A stretch of DNA of 7,528 nucleotides. It comes from Planctomycetaceae bacterium (GTDB taxonomy: Bacteria > Planctomycetota > Planctomycetia > Pirellulales > UBA1268). This document shows, in pieces, positions 1 through 7,528 of this stretch. The position numbers and the translations under genes were made by a program. Position 1 is the first letter of the stretch. Each line of letters begins with the position of its first letter. The notes below the pieces were generated by a model. The model did not search any database. It saw nothing but the letters and a program-made list of their open reading frames with translations, and was not told where the DNA came from. The stretch is from NCBI GenBank assembly GCA_009691925.1, contig SIAG01000197.1, forward strand, positions 1 through 7,528, written 5' to 3'.

Positions 1-362
1 GGTGCTGACGCCCTGCACATACATTTCGGCCATTGCAAGGATCATCGCCCTCTCACTACGAACGCCCCTTTCGAGAGCCTTCGGATAGAACGTTCGACCG
101 TTCTCTTCGCGGTAGCCGCGGGTCTGCGGGATCCGCAATTCGAGCTGCCCGACGCGGGTGTTCATCGTCTTGGGCTTGCATCCGTTTGTGTACCCTTGAC
201 GATCGGCCTACTACGAGACTCGGCTTTCAGCACCCGCTCCCGCTCGATCAACGTGTCTCGGTTCATGAGGGTAGTGAGAGCCGCGGCCATGGCTTCAGTG
301 CCATGCTCGATCGCAAGTTCCACGAGGCTACGCATCGCTGAACGTTCCTCCGGGGGCGTCAT
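1..362 (-). pseudogene. IS256-family (mutator-type) transposase, N-terminal part, frameshifted
   Basis: An intact copy would be a DDE transposase of about 400 residues; only the N-terminal region lies in the window. The start at 362 (ATG) follows an AAAGGA ribosome binding site with 9-base spacing, and the product opens MTPPEERSAMRSLVELAIEH. About 50 codons are read in this frame, including the family-typical stretch LTTLMNRDTLIERERVLKAE. The family block GYxNGxKPKT, followed by TRVGQLELRIPQTRGY and FYPKALERG..SERAMILAMAEMYVQGVST, then appears in a different frame. That frame is open from 207 to the window edge. The switch falls at about 208-219, where the second frame shows two consecutive TAG codons and about one base is missing relative to family spacing. 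The family call is firm. Whether the frameshift is real or a sequencing error cannot be decided here. Confidence 0.8.
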
Positions 363-517
363 CGCAGGTATTCCTTTCTCGGGGAGTTGGCACTCCAAGA
401 AAACCTCGATGGCCCACCTCTTCAAGTCGCGATCCTGTGCGGGCCTGCCCTCGGCTCGCTGCGTACGCCTCGGGCAGGCCCCATCCGGATTTACAAAAGG
501 AATGTTGCACTACCGTC
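1..517 (-). mobile_element. IS256-family insertion sequence, 5' part only, decayed
   Basis: The element runs leftward and leaves the window at position 1, so only its promoter-proximal end is present. It is recognised by its transposase, described separately. I place its outer end near 517. Read inward on the minus strand, the sequence there begins GACGGTAGTGCAACATTCC and carries TTTTGTAAA about 20 bases in. IS256-type terminal repeats, as I recall them, also have a TTGTGTAAA-like segment about that far from the tip. The end position is an inference: the opposite terminal repeat and any target-site duplication lie outside the window. The broken transposase suggests this copy cannot move itself, though it could still be mobilised by an intact relative. 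Confidence 0.55.
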
Positions 518-582
518 GCATAGCAAGGCGATGCACCCCGGTGGATGCCGATCCATCCGAACTGGACCGCCGCTGACGGTAG
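510..582. repeat. Short inverted repeat CTACCGTC / GACGGTAG at the IS end
   Basis: The arms CTACCGTC (510-517) and GACGGTAG (575-582) are perfect 8-base reverse complements separated by 57 bases. The left arm coincides with the proposed tip of the IS256-type element. The right arm could be the tip of a second element facing the other way, but similarity stops after the 8 bases. An 8-base match in GC-rich DNA can also arise by chance. Confidence 0.3.
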
Positions 583-1296
583 CGATCAGCCAAGCGGGGC
601 TCTCTTGAAGCCCGCGGAAGGACCGCTCTCAAGCCCCCTTCTCACCCACGGATTCTGCTGAGGAGCCTGTTTTCAGTTCTGCAGCTTCTTTTTCAGGCGG
701 GCTGGGCGAGCCGATGGAAGGCATTGCCGGCTCACGGTGGGGGCCGTACTGCTTCTTGATGCGGTGACAGCTGTATGCGGAGAAGCAATGCGCAGGGCCG
801 TGGATGTCTCCGCTCCCGGGGTCAGCCCATGAAAACATTCGGTGCCTTGCTCCGGAGTGTGAAAATCTTGGCTACGGCCCACACCGACGCGGGATCCCAA
901 TGGCAGAGCATGAGGTTGAAGTTGGACGGGGGGGTGGCGTTGGCTCGGGGGGAGCCTGCCTGGCTGGCACGTGGGTGGCAGGGGTGTACACCGTCAATGA
1001 CTCGATCCATCATGTCGACGTCGTCGAGGTCATCCGGTACCGTCATCCGGGCGATTTCGGACAAGAGGTCGTGTTCGTGATGATCGGGATTCCGAGGGCC
1101 TGGCTCGCCGGGGCGGATGCGGGTGTCGCGGCATTGATGGCCACTTTTCCCCCGGAGCGAGGCCACGAAGTCATGCAGTCTGACTGACGTCTTTTCCGAA
1201 TCGTCGGCAACCGGGCCGGGATCACAGGGGGGTGACGGATGGCGGTTCCCGCTATCATCTCCCCGGGCTCCTCTCTCCCCCCACCCGGACACCGTC
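518..1296. other. Stretch without an intact gene (about 780 bp)
   Basis: No reading frame here has both a recognisable family and a plausible start and stop. It holds a small bulged stem-loop (594-615, stem GCGGG.CT with AGCCCGC, loop of 7) and homopolymer G runs at 928-934 and 947-952. On the minus strand there are coding-like remnants, described separately. I saw no tRNA, clear promoter or terminator. Lying between a decayed IS and a normal gene, it is probably a region of gene decay. Confidence 0.5.
629..1190 (-). pseudogene. Possible unidentified gene remnant, frame-disrupted
   Basis: Two adjoining minus-strand frames look coding because most codons end in G or C. The upstream one includes HDLLSEIARMTVPDDLDD and LMLCHWDPASVWAVAKIF and stops at 822. 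The downstream one, shifted by one base, includes DIHGPAHCFSAYSCHRIK and ends at 629 with a TGA. A single frameshift near 825-838 would join them into one C-terminal segment of roughly 150-180 residues. I do not recognise the family and see no catalytic signature. It could be a decayed chromosomal gene, a decayed mobile-element gene, or chance open frames in GC-rich DNA. No ribosome binding site or start was convincing. Confidence 0.28.
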
Positions 1297-2688
1297 ATGC
1301 ATATCCCCTCGGCCGTTTCGAGCAGGCGTTCCTGGATCGTGGGTGTCGTGTGGCTCCTCGTTCTTGCCGCGTCGTGGCTCTCGGCGTGCGTCGCTCAAGA
1401 GCCCCCCTACGACGTGCGGCCGGAGATCGCTCTCCCCTACCACCGCGTCCGGTATGAGGCCGGCACCGAGGCGGGACCGCTCGTCTTCCCCGCCACGTTC
1501 ACCGTCTGGATCCCGCCGGGGGTCGAGCGCCTCCGCGGCGTCGTCGTCCACCAGCATGGCTGCGGCACTGGGTCGTGCTCGTCAGGGCTCACCGGGGCCC
1601 ACGACCTCCACTGGCAAGCCCTCGCCGCCAAGCATGACTGTGCGCTCCTCGCGCCGGTTTACGAGCAACCCGAGACAGCCGATTGCCAACTGTGGTGCGA
1701 CCCGCGAAACGGCTCGGCTGAGACCTTCAAGCGCGCCCTTGCCGACTTGGGCCGGCTCACTGGCCACGCGGAGCTCGAGAGTGTCCCCTGGGCGGTGTGG
1801 GGCCACAGCGGCGGCGGCGTGTGGGTAGGCGCGATGACCTGCCTGTATCCAGATCGCGTCGTCGCCACCTGGCTCCGCTCGGGCGTGCCGCTCCTCGAGG
1901 CCGATGCCGCACGGCCCGGCACCAAGCCGCATACGTTTCCCGATGCGGCGCTTGCCGTCCCCATGCTCTGCAATCTGGGGGCGAAGGAAGGGGTGCGCGA
2001 CATCGACGAACGCTTCAAAGGCGTCTGGCCCGGCAACAAGACCTTCTTCGAGGCCGTCCGCCGTCGCGGCGCGCTTGTCGGCGTGGCGATCGACCCCTTG
2101 AGCAGCCACGACTGCGGCAATCAGCGCTACCTCGCCATCCCCTGGCTCGATGCCTGCCTCGCGGCCCGCTTGCCGGAGGAGCCCGATGGGCCACTTCGCC
2201 CGATGGCGATCGAGAAGGCGTGGCTGGCGTCGATCGAAGGGGGAGCGCCTGTTCCCGCAGAGCGGTTCTCCGGTGATGCTCTCGCCCTCGGCTGGCTTCC
2301 CGACGAAGCCACAGCGAAGCGATGGACGGCCTATGTGAAGGACACGCGCATCGCCGACGACTCCCCGCCGCCGGCGCCTACGCGGGTGCGCTTCGAGAAC
2401 GGCACGCTCGTCTGGGACGCCGTGGCCGATCTTGAAAGCGGCCTCGCCGGCTTCGTCATCGAGCGCGACGGCATGCGGATCGCTCCCCTGCCGGACAATC
2501 CCCAAAACCCGTTCGGCAGGCTTGTCTTCCAGCGGCTCCAGTACAGCGACACCCCGCCGCAGCCGCTGCCGCGCTTCGAGTTTGTCGATCCCGAGCCGCA
2601 GGCCGGGAAGTCTCATCGCTACCGCGTCATCGCGCTCAATACCGCCGGCGGCGAATCGGTGCCGAGCGCTGAGGCTTCGGCGCCGTGA
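1297..2688 (+). CDS. Exported alpha/beta hydrolase with C-terminal fibronectin-III-like domain
   Basis: This is a 463-residue predicted esterase/peptidase-like hydrolase of unknown substrate. Residues 1-34 form a signal sequence: two arginines, a hydrophobic run (WIVGVVWLLVLAASWL), then LSAC with Cys31. LSAC fits a lipobox, so the protein may be a lipoprotein, though signal peptidase I cleavage nearby is also possible. The hydrolase core spans about 50-310. HQHGCGTGSC (about 86-95) may help form the oxyanion region, GHSGGG (169-174) is the nucleophile elbow with Ser171, and His271 in SSHDCGN is the likely catalytic histidine. I could not fix the catalytic acid. From about 353 to the end, PAPTRV, LVWDAV, GFVIERDG and HRYRVIALNTAGGES read like a single FnIII fold, often an adhesion or spacing module. 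Cysteines at 88, 93 and elsewhere suggest disulfides outside the cytoplasm. The ATG at 1297 is chosen because it gives the complete signal peptide; there is no clear ribosome binding site. The gene stands alone and converges on lysC, with 18 bp between the stops. Confidence 0.8.
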   Translation: MHIPSAVSSRRSWIVGVVWLLVLAASWLSACVAQEPPYDVRPEIALPYHRVRYEAGTEAGPLVFPATFTVWIPPGVERLRGVVVHQHGCGTGSCSSGLTGAHDLHWQALAAKHDCALLAPVYEQPETADCQLWCDPRNGSAETFKRALADLGRLTGHAELESVPWAVWGHSGGGVWVGAMTCLYPDRVVATWLRSGVPLLEADAARPGTKPHTFPDAALAVPMLCNLGAKEGVRDIDERFKGVWPGNKTFFEAVRRRGALVGVAIDPLSSHDCGNQRYLAIPWLDACLAARLPEEPDGPLRPMAIEKAWLASIEGGAPVPAERFSGDALALGWLPDEATAKRWTAYVKDTRIADDSPPPAPTRVRFENGTLVWDAVADLESGLAGFVIERDGMRIAPLPDNPQNPFGRLVFQRLQYSDTPPQPLPRFEFVDPEPQAGKSHRYRVIALNTAGGESVPSAEASAP

Positions 2689-2706
2689 GCCGGCGGCCGC
2701 TCCCGC

Positions 2707-4470
<1,764 letters not shown>

Positions 4471-4480
4471 CGAGTCACCG

Positions 4481-4487
4481 CTCCTTT
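4481..4487 (-). promoter_or_regulatory. Ribosome binding site of lysC
   Basis: AAAGGAG on the minus strand lies 10 bases before the ATG at 4470. It is the strongest Shine-Dalgarno site among the intact genes in the window and decides the lysC start. An ATG immediately followed by TAA (4491-4486) overlaps it, but that pair has no ribosome binding site of its own. Confidence 0.8.
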
Positions 4488-4495
4488 ACATGACC

Positions 4496-4521
4496 GAAAA
4501 ATGGTGCCTGCCACCTTTTTC
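4496..4521 (-). terminator. A/T-flanked hairpin after the phosphoglycerate-mutase-like gene
   Basis: On the plus strand the arms are GAAAAA (4496-4501) plus GGTG (4503-4506), and CACC plus TTTTTC (4512-4521). They pair as 10 bp with one bulged T at 4502 and a 5-base loop (CCTGC). On the minus strand the GGTG/CACC stem starts about 20 bases after the stop of the upstream gene and runs into ATTTTTC, so it can act as a Rho-independent terminator. The A and T tracts pair in both directions, so it could be bidirectional. The GC core is only 4 bp, so termination may be partial. A dispersed repeat element of this form is an alternative reading. Confidence 0.55.
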
Positions 4522-4534
4522 CAGACTGATGCGC

Positions 4535-5788
4535 TTATCGTGACTTGTCGAGAAACCGTTCCATCAACGTCCACCCCGGCTCGATCCGCGCTGCCGGATC
4601 GCGGGCGACTGCCGCGGCCGCGGCGACTTCGTCGTACGTTCCCCCGGCCCCCTCGATGCCGCTGCCGGCGAGTAAATACGGGACGGCGCCGCGGGAGTGG
4701 GTCTTCGTGGCGAGGAACGTGGGATGATCGGGGCAGACGAGCATTCGCCACGCCGGCAGCGTCGCCAGATGGGCCGCGATCGGCGCCACGACGAGCTCAT
4801 CGATCCGCTCGATCGCCCGCACCTTCTCGACGGCATTCCCCTCGTGGCTCGCCTCGTCGGGGGCCTCGACATGGACGCAGACGAGATCGGCGTGAGTGAG
4901 CTCCGCGATCGCCGCCCGCCCCTTGGCCGCGTAGTCGGTGTCGAGATAGCCGGTGGCCCCCGGCACCTCGAGGCGCTGCCAGCCGGCCAGCGCCGCCAGG
5001 CCCCGCAGCAGATCGACCGCCGTGATCATCGTCGCGCGCGTGCCGAAGCCCGTGGCAGCATATTTCGTGGCAAACGGCTCCATCCGCGGGGCCCGCCCCG
5101 CGCCCCACAGCCAGACGTTCGTGGCGGGGCGCTTGCCGGCGGCGATCCGGGCCGCGTTGAGCGGATGCCCGGCGAGCCAGCGGGCGCTGGCGGCCATGAA
5201 GTCGGTCAGAAGATGGCTGCCGGTGCCGCGCGGGAAAGCGTCGAAGACCGGCTGATCGACGAGATCGTGGGGGGGCGTGGCCCGCAGATCGGAGCCGAGG
5301 GGTGCTTCTGTCCCGGCGGCGCCACGGTAGAGAAGGAGATTGCGATAGCTGACGCCGGGGGTGAACTGCCAGCCGGCGAGGTCGGGGAAATCGGCGGCGA
5401 GCCCTTCCTGGCAGGCGGCCAGGAGCGCCGTCGCTTCTTCGGTCGAGACATGCCCGGCGGTGAAATCCTCCATCCCGCCGGCGGTGATCGTGACGAGGTT
5501 ACAGCGCACGGCCCAGTCATCGGTCCCCAGCTCGATCCCCTTGGCGGCCGCTTCGAGCGGCGCCCGACCGGTGAAGAAGCGGAGCGGGTCGTAGCCGAGG
5601 AGGCTCATGCAGGCCACCTCGGAGCCGGGGGGAAGGCTGTCGGGAACGTGGTTGGTGAGCCCGACGTGCCCGCGCGCGGCGACTCGGTCGAGGGCCGGCG
5701 TGCGCGCGGCCTGGAACGGCGTCAGCCCGCCGAGCGAGGCCTGGGGGGCGTCGGCGGCACCGTCGGGAATCACGATCACGTACTTCAT
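4535..5788 (-). CDS. Archaeal-type cofactor-independent phosphoglycerate mutase family protein, probable homoserine kinase
   Basis: This 417-residue cytoplasmic enzyme belongs to the alkaline phosphatase superfamily. The family interconverts 3- and 2-phosphoglycerate, but one subgroup found beside threonine genes has been proposed to be the homoserine kinase of organisms lacking ThrB. Visible features: VIVIPDGAAD with Asp9 as a metal ligand; PGSEVACMSLLGYDP (54-68) with Ser56 as the phosphoryl-accepting nucleophile; EAPDEASHEGN with Asp311 and His315; CPDHP with Asp354 and His355; and KTHSRG with His364. These would complete a two-metal site. The length fits the archaeal-type family (about 400) and not the roughly 510-residue bacterial iPGM. 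The start is taken at 5788 because homology begins at MKYVIVIPDG. A longer frame reaching 5881 would overlap hom and adds 31 low-complexity residues. The purine-rich GGGGAAGAAG just upstream is the likely ribosome binding site. It follows hom by 46 bp, so the pair is probably an operon. The choice of kinase over mutase rests on context. Confidence 0.88.
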   Translation of the reverse strand: MKYVIVIPDGAADAPQASLGGLTPFQAARTPALDRVAARGHVGLTNHVPDSLPPGSEVACMSLLGYDPLRFFTGRAPLEAAAKGIELGTDDWAVRCNLVTITAGGMEDFTAGHVSTEEATALLAACQEGLAADFPDLAGWQFTPGVSYRNLLLYRGAAGTEAPLGSDLRATPPHDLVDQPVFDAFPRGTGSHLLTDFMAASARWLAGHPLNAARIAAGKRPATNVWLWGAGRAPRMEPFATKYAATGFGTRATMITAVDLLRGLAALAGWQRLEVPGATGYLDTDYAAKGRAAIAELTHADLVCVHVEAPDEASHEGNAVEKVRAIERIDELVVAPIAAHLATLPAWRMLVCPDHPTFLATKTHSRGAVPYLLAGSGIEGAGGTYDEVAAAAAVARDPAARIEPGWTLMERFLDKSR

Positions 5789-5834
5789 CCGCACTTCTTC
5801 CCCGCGAGGTGGTGGGCTGTGATGGTGGGGCGAT

Positions 5835-7172
5835 TCATTCGTCGAGCACTCCCAGGCAAACGCTCTTCCCTCGAACGACATCGCAGCGGTCGATGGAAAG
5901 GAGGGCCTCGTGAACGGCGCTCGACGGGCATAAGTGAGTCATGATCACCAGCGCCACGTCCGGCGGGACGATTGCGGCAGGGGCGTCGCCGGTGTCGATC
6001 GTGTCGTGCTGGATCACCGAGGCGATCGAAATCCCGTGATCCCCGAGAATCCCAGTGATCCGCGCGAGGACGCCGGGGCGGTCAGTGACGACGATGCGGA
6101 GGAAGTGACGCTCGCTGGCGTCGACGCCGGCGAGCTTCGCGGCCGGGGTGTCGGCGGAAAGGAGGCCGGTGGTGCGGAAGGTGATCGCCGTCCGCCCGAC
6201 GACGGTGTCGATGATGTCGGCGACGACGGCCGAAGCGGTCGGCATCTGCCCAGCCCCAAGCCCGTGGAAGAACATCCGCCCGACGGCGTCGCCGACGATG
6301 CTGACGGCGTTGTAGGCGCCGCGGGTCTCGGCCAGCGGCGTGCCGATCTTCACCAGCGCCGGGGCGACGCGCATTGCCAGTCGGCCGTCGGTGCGACGCG
6401 CCACCGCCACGAGGCGGATCCGGTAGCCGAGCTCGGCGGCATAACGGATGAGGTCGATGTCGACGGTGTCGATGCCGGTCCGCGGGATCTCCTTCCAGGG
6501 CACCCAGACGCCGAAGGCGAGATGGGAAAGGATGGCAAGCTTTTGCGTGGCGTCGGTGCCGTCGACGTCCATCGACGGGTCGGCTTCGGCAAAGCCCTTC
6601 GCCTGGGCAAGCGCCAGGGCCTCGGCGTAGCTCGAGCCATCCTCCTCCATCCGTGTCAGGATGAAGTTGCTTGTGCCGTTGAGAATCCCGCGGATGCTCT
6701 CGATCCGGTTGGCGGCGAGGCATTCGCCGATGGCGGCGACGATCGGGATCCCGCCGGCGACTGCCGCCTCGAAGGCGATCGAGCGGCCGAGCCGGCGGGC
6801 GAGCTCAAACAACTCCGGGCCGTGCTCGGCGAGGAGCGCCTTGTTGGCGGTGACGACATCCTTCCCGTTCTCGAGAAGCTCCACCATCATCGATCGGGCC
6901 GGCTCGAGGCCGCCGACGAGGAGGGCGGCTAGCGCAATCGAGGGATCTTGCGAGATCGTGGCGATGTCGGTCGAGATCGGGATCGCCGGGAGCGTGCAGT
7001 CGCGCTCCTTGGCGGGGTCGCGGACGACCGCGGCGGCGACCTCGATCGGTCGGCCAGCGTGGCGGGTGATGTGGTCGGCGGAGTCGACGAGGATGCGGAC
7101 GACTCCGGAGCCGACGGTGCCGAGCCCGACGAGGCCGATCCGTACCGGCCGGGCCGGGTCATGGTGAGCCAT
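5835..7172 (-). CDS. hom: Homoserine dehydrogenase with C-terminal ACT domain
   Basis: It reduces aspartate semialdehyde to homoserine with NAD(P)H, in the cytoplasm, at the branch toward threonine and methionine. The 445 residues match the usual ACT-bearing bacterial form. The Rossmann motif GLVGLGTVGSG lies at 13-23, ahead of a nucleotide-binding domain to about 130. Lys111 in VTANKALL is the conserved lysine near the active site. The catalytic domain (about 135-320) contains GGIPIVAAIGE, RGILNGTSNFIL and EADPSMDVDGTDATQK; Glu196, Asp207 and Lys211 correspond to the substrate-binding and proton-transfer residues of the family. The ACT domain (about 356-435, starting HFLRIVVTDRPGVLARI) usually mediates threonine feedback inhibition. 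The ATG at 7172 is preceded only by a distant GGAG (12 bases), so initiation may be weak; the alignment of the Rossmann motif supports this start. It is the first gene of the minus-strand block, with the phosphoglycerate-mutase-like gene 46 bp downstream and lysC beyond. Confidence 0.96.
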   Translation of the reverse strand: MAHHDPARPVRIGLVGLGTVGSGVVRILVDSADHITRHAGRPIEVAAAVVRDPAKERDCTLPAIPISTDIATISQDPSIALAALLVGGLEPARSMMVELLENGKDVVTANKALLAEHGPELFELARRLGRSIAFEAAVAGGIPIVAAIGECLAANRIESIRGILNGTSNFILTRMEEDGSSYAEALALAQAKGFAEADPSMDVDGTDATQKLAILSHLAFGVWVPWKEIPRTGIDTVDIDLIRYAAELGYRIRLVAVARRTDGRLAMRVAPALVKIGTPLAETRGAYNAVSIVGDAVGRMFFHGLGAGQMPTASAVVADIIDTVVGRTAITFRTTGLLSADTPAAKLAGVDASERHFLRIVVTDRPGVLARITGILGDHGISIASVIQHDTIDTGDAPAAIVPPDVALVIMTHLCPSSAVHEALLSIDRCDVVRGKSVCLGVLDE

Positions 7173-7462
7173 GAGGGGGGAATGCTCCGGGAAAGGGGAA
7201 GCCCTGCAATGTAACGAGCGTAGCTTGGCGCGACCAACGACGCCTCTCTGCTGCGGCCGGGGAACGGTTGCGGGATGGGAGAGACTGCCGGTTTTTCCGG
7301 TCTTGCTGGTCTTGCTGGTCGGGGGGGCGGCCGGTCGGGGGGAACGGCCTGTCGCCCAGCCGGGGACGATGCCCTACAACCAAAGCTGGAGTCGGGGCGA
7401 TCCCGTCCCCACCGCGCCCACACCTTCGCCCTGCCCCTCATCGCCCCGAGGACCCCCGGCAC
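7173..7462. other. Divergent intergenic region between hom and the M42-like gene
   Basis: These 290 bp should contain the promoters of both flanking genes. I saw no clear -35/-10 boxes, T-box, leader peptide or attenuator. Short open frames here are low-complexity and proline/arginine-rich, with no family signature, so I leave them uncalled. The notable content is a small tandem repeat and G runs at about 7320-7342. Confidence 0.5.
7299..7320. repeat. Short tandem repeat, 9-bp unit GGTCTTGCT, about 2.4 copies
   Basis: The unit GGTCTTGCT occurs at 7299-7307 and 7308-7316, with a partial third copy GGTC at 7317-7320. It is preceded by CCGG-TTTTT-CCGG, a 4-bp stem with a 5-base loop. It is noncoding as far as I can see. 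It may be a variable microrepeat; no function is evident. Confidence 0.6.
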
Positions 7463-7528
7463 GTGAAAGACTCCGCCCGCGACTTCCTTTTTCGTCTTCT
7501 CCTCACCCCCAGCCCGTCCGGCTACGAG
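7463..7528 (+). CDS. Probable M42-family aminopeptidase, N-terminus only
   Basis: Only 22 codons are present before the window ends. The product reads VKDSARDFLFRLLLTPSPSGYE with GTG as start. A helix ending in LL.TPSPSGYE is the usual opening of M42 glutamyl aminopeptidases and endoglucanase-M-like metallopeptidases, which trim peptides in the cytoplasm using two metal ions. All metal ligands lie beyond the window, so this is family recognition from the N-terminus alone; a related M20/M28-type peptidase is possible. The start is supported by GAGGA at 7448-7452, 10 bases upstream. It is divergent from hom, and nothing suggests a shared pathway. Confidence 0.6.
   Translation, partial: MKDSARDFLFRLLLTPSPSGYE

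Noticed and set aside
363..425. Upstream ATG at 425 as the transposase start
   Set aside because: The extra 21 residues overlap the AAAGGA ribosome binding site of the ATG at 362 and are not typical of the family.
1582..2616. A 344-codon minus-strand open frame opposite the hydrolase gene
   Set aside because: The plus strand has a signal peptide, catalytic motifs and a C-terminal domain; the minus frame has none of these.
2689..2706. GCGGCCGC palindrome between the converging hydrolase and lysC genes as a terminator
   Set aside because: An 8-base palindrome without a loop or T tract is not terminator-like; it is expected in GC-rich DNA.
4486..4491. ATG-TAA start-stop pair just upstream of lysC
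   Set aside because: It has no ribosome binding site of its own and overlaps that of lysC; most likely coincidence.
5789..5881. Upstream extension of the phosphoglycerate-mutase-like gene overlapping the end of hom
   Set aside because: The added 31 residues are His/Pro-rich and not part of the family, which begins at MKYVIVIPDG; a purine-rich ribosome binding site precedes 5788.
4697..5944. A 415-codon plus-strand open frame opposite the phosphoglycerate-mutase-like gene
   Set aside because: Low-complexity Gly/Arg/Glu composition, no motif, and fully opposite a conserved gene; a codon-bias shadow.

Overview
The window is GC-rich, with codons ending mostly in G or C. It looks like a bacterial chromosome, most plausibly from a planctomycete. 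That assignment is an inference from the GC-rich coding, an aspartokinase with a doubled ACT region, a phosphoglycerate-mutase-like gene inside the threonine pathway, and a secreted hydrolase fused to an FnIII-like tail. No 16S or other marker is present to confirm it.

Layout. Positions 1-517 hold the 5' part of an IS256-family insertion sequence reading leftward. Its transposase is broken by a frameshift and runs off the left edge. Positions 518-1296 contain no intact gene, only coding-like remnants on the minus strand that I could not identify. A plus-strand gene (1297-2688) encodes an exported alpha/beta hydrolase with a C-terminal fibronectin-III-like domain. It converges with a minus-strand block that reads, in transcription order, hom (homoserine dehydrogenase, 7172-5835), an archaeal-type cofactor-independent phosphoglycerate-mutase family gene (5788-4535), and lysC (aspartokinase, 4470-2707). 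After a gene-free gap of about 290 bp, a divergent plus-strand gene starts at 7463. Only its first 22 codons are visible; they look like an M42-type aminopeptidase.

How the genes work together. LysC makes aspartyl phosphate and Hom makes homoserine. The next step toward threonine needs a homoserine kinase, and no ordinary GHMP-type ThrB is seen here. The middle gene belongs to a phosphoglycerate-mutase-like family in which one subgroup has been proposed to act as homoserine kinase. Its position between hom and lysC favours that role. hom and the middle gene are 46 bp apart and probably cotranscribed. A hairpin with A/T-rich flanks separates the middle gene from lysC, which has its own strong ribosome binding site.

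The most interesting points are the candidate non-orthologous homoserine kinase, the four-ACT aspartokinase, the A/T-flanked hairpin between the two genes, and the decayed left flank. I saw no CRISPR array, tRNA, rRNA, phage genes or defence system, and nothing that clearly amounts to an undescribed system.
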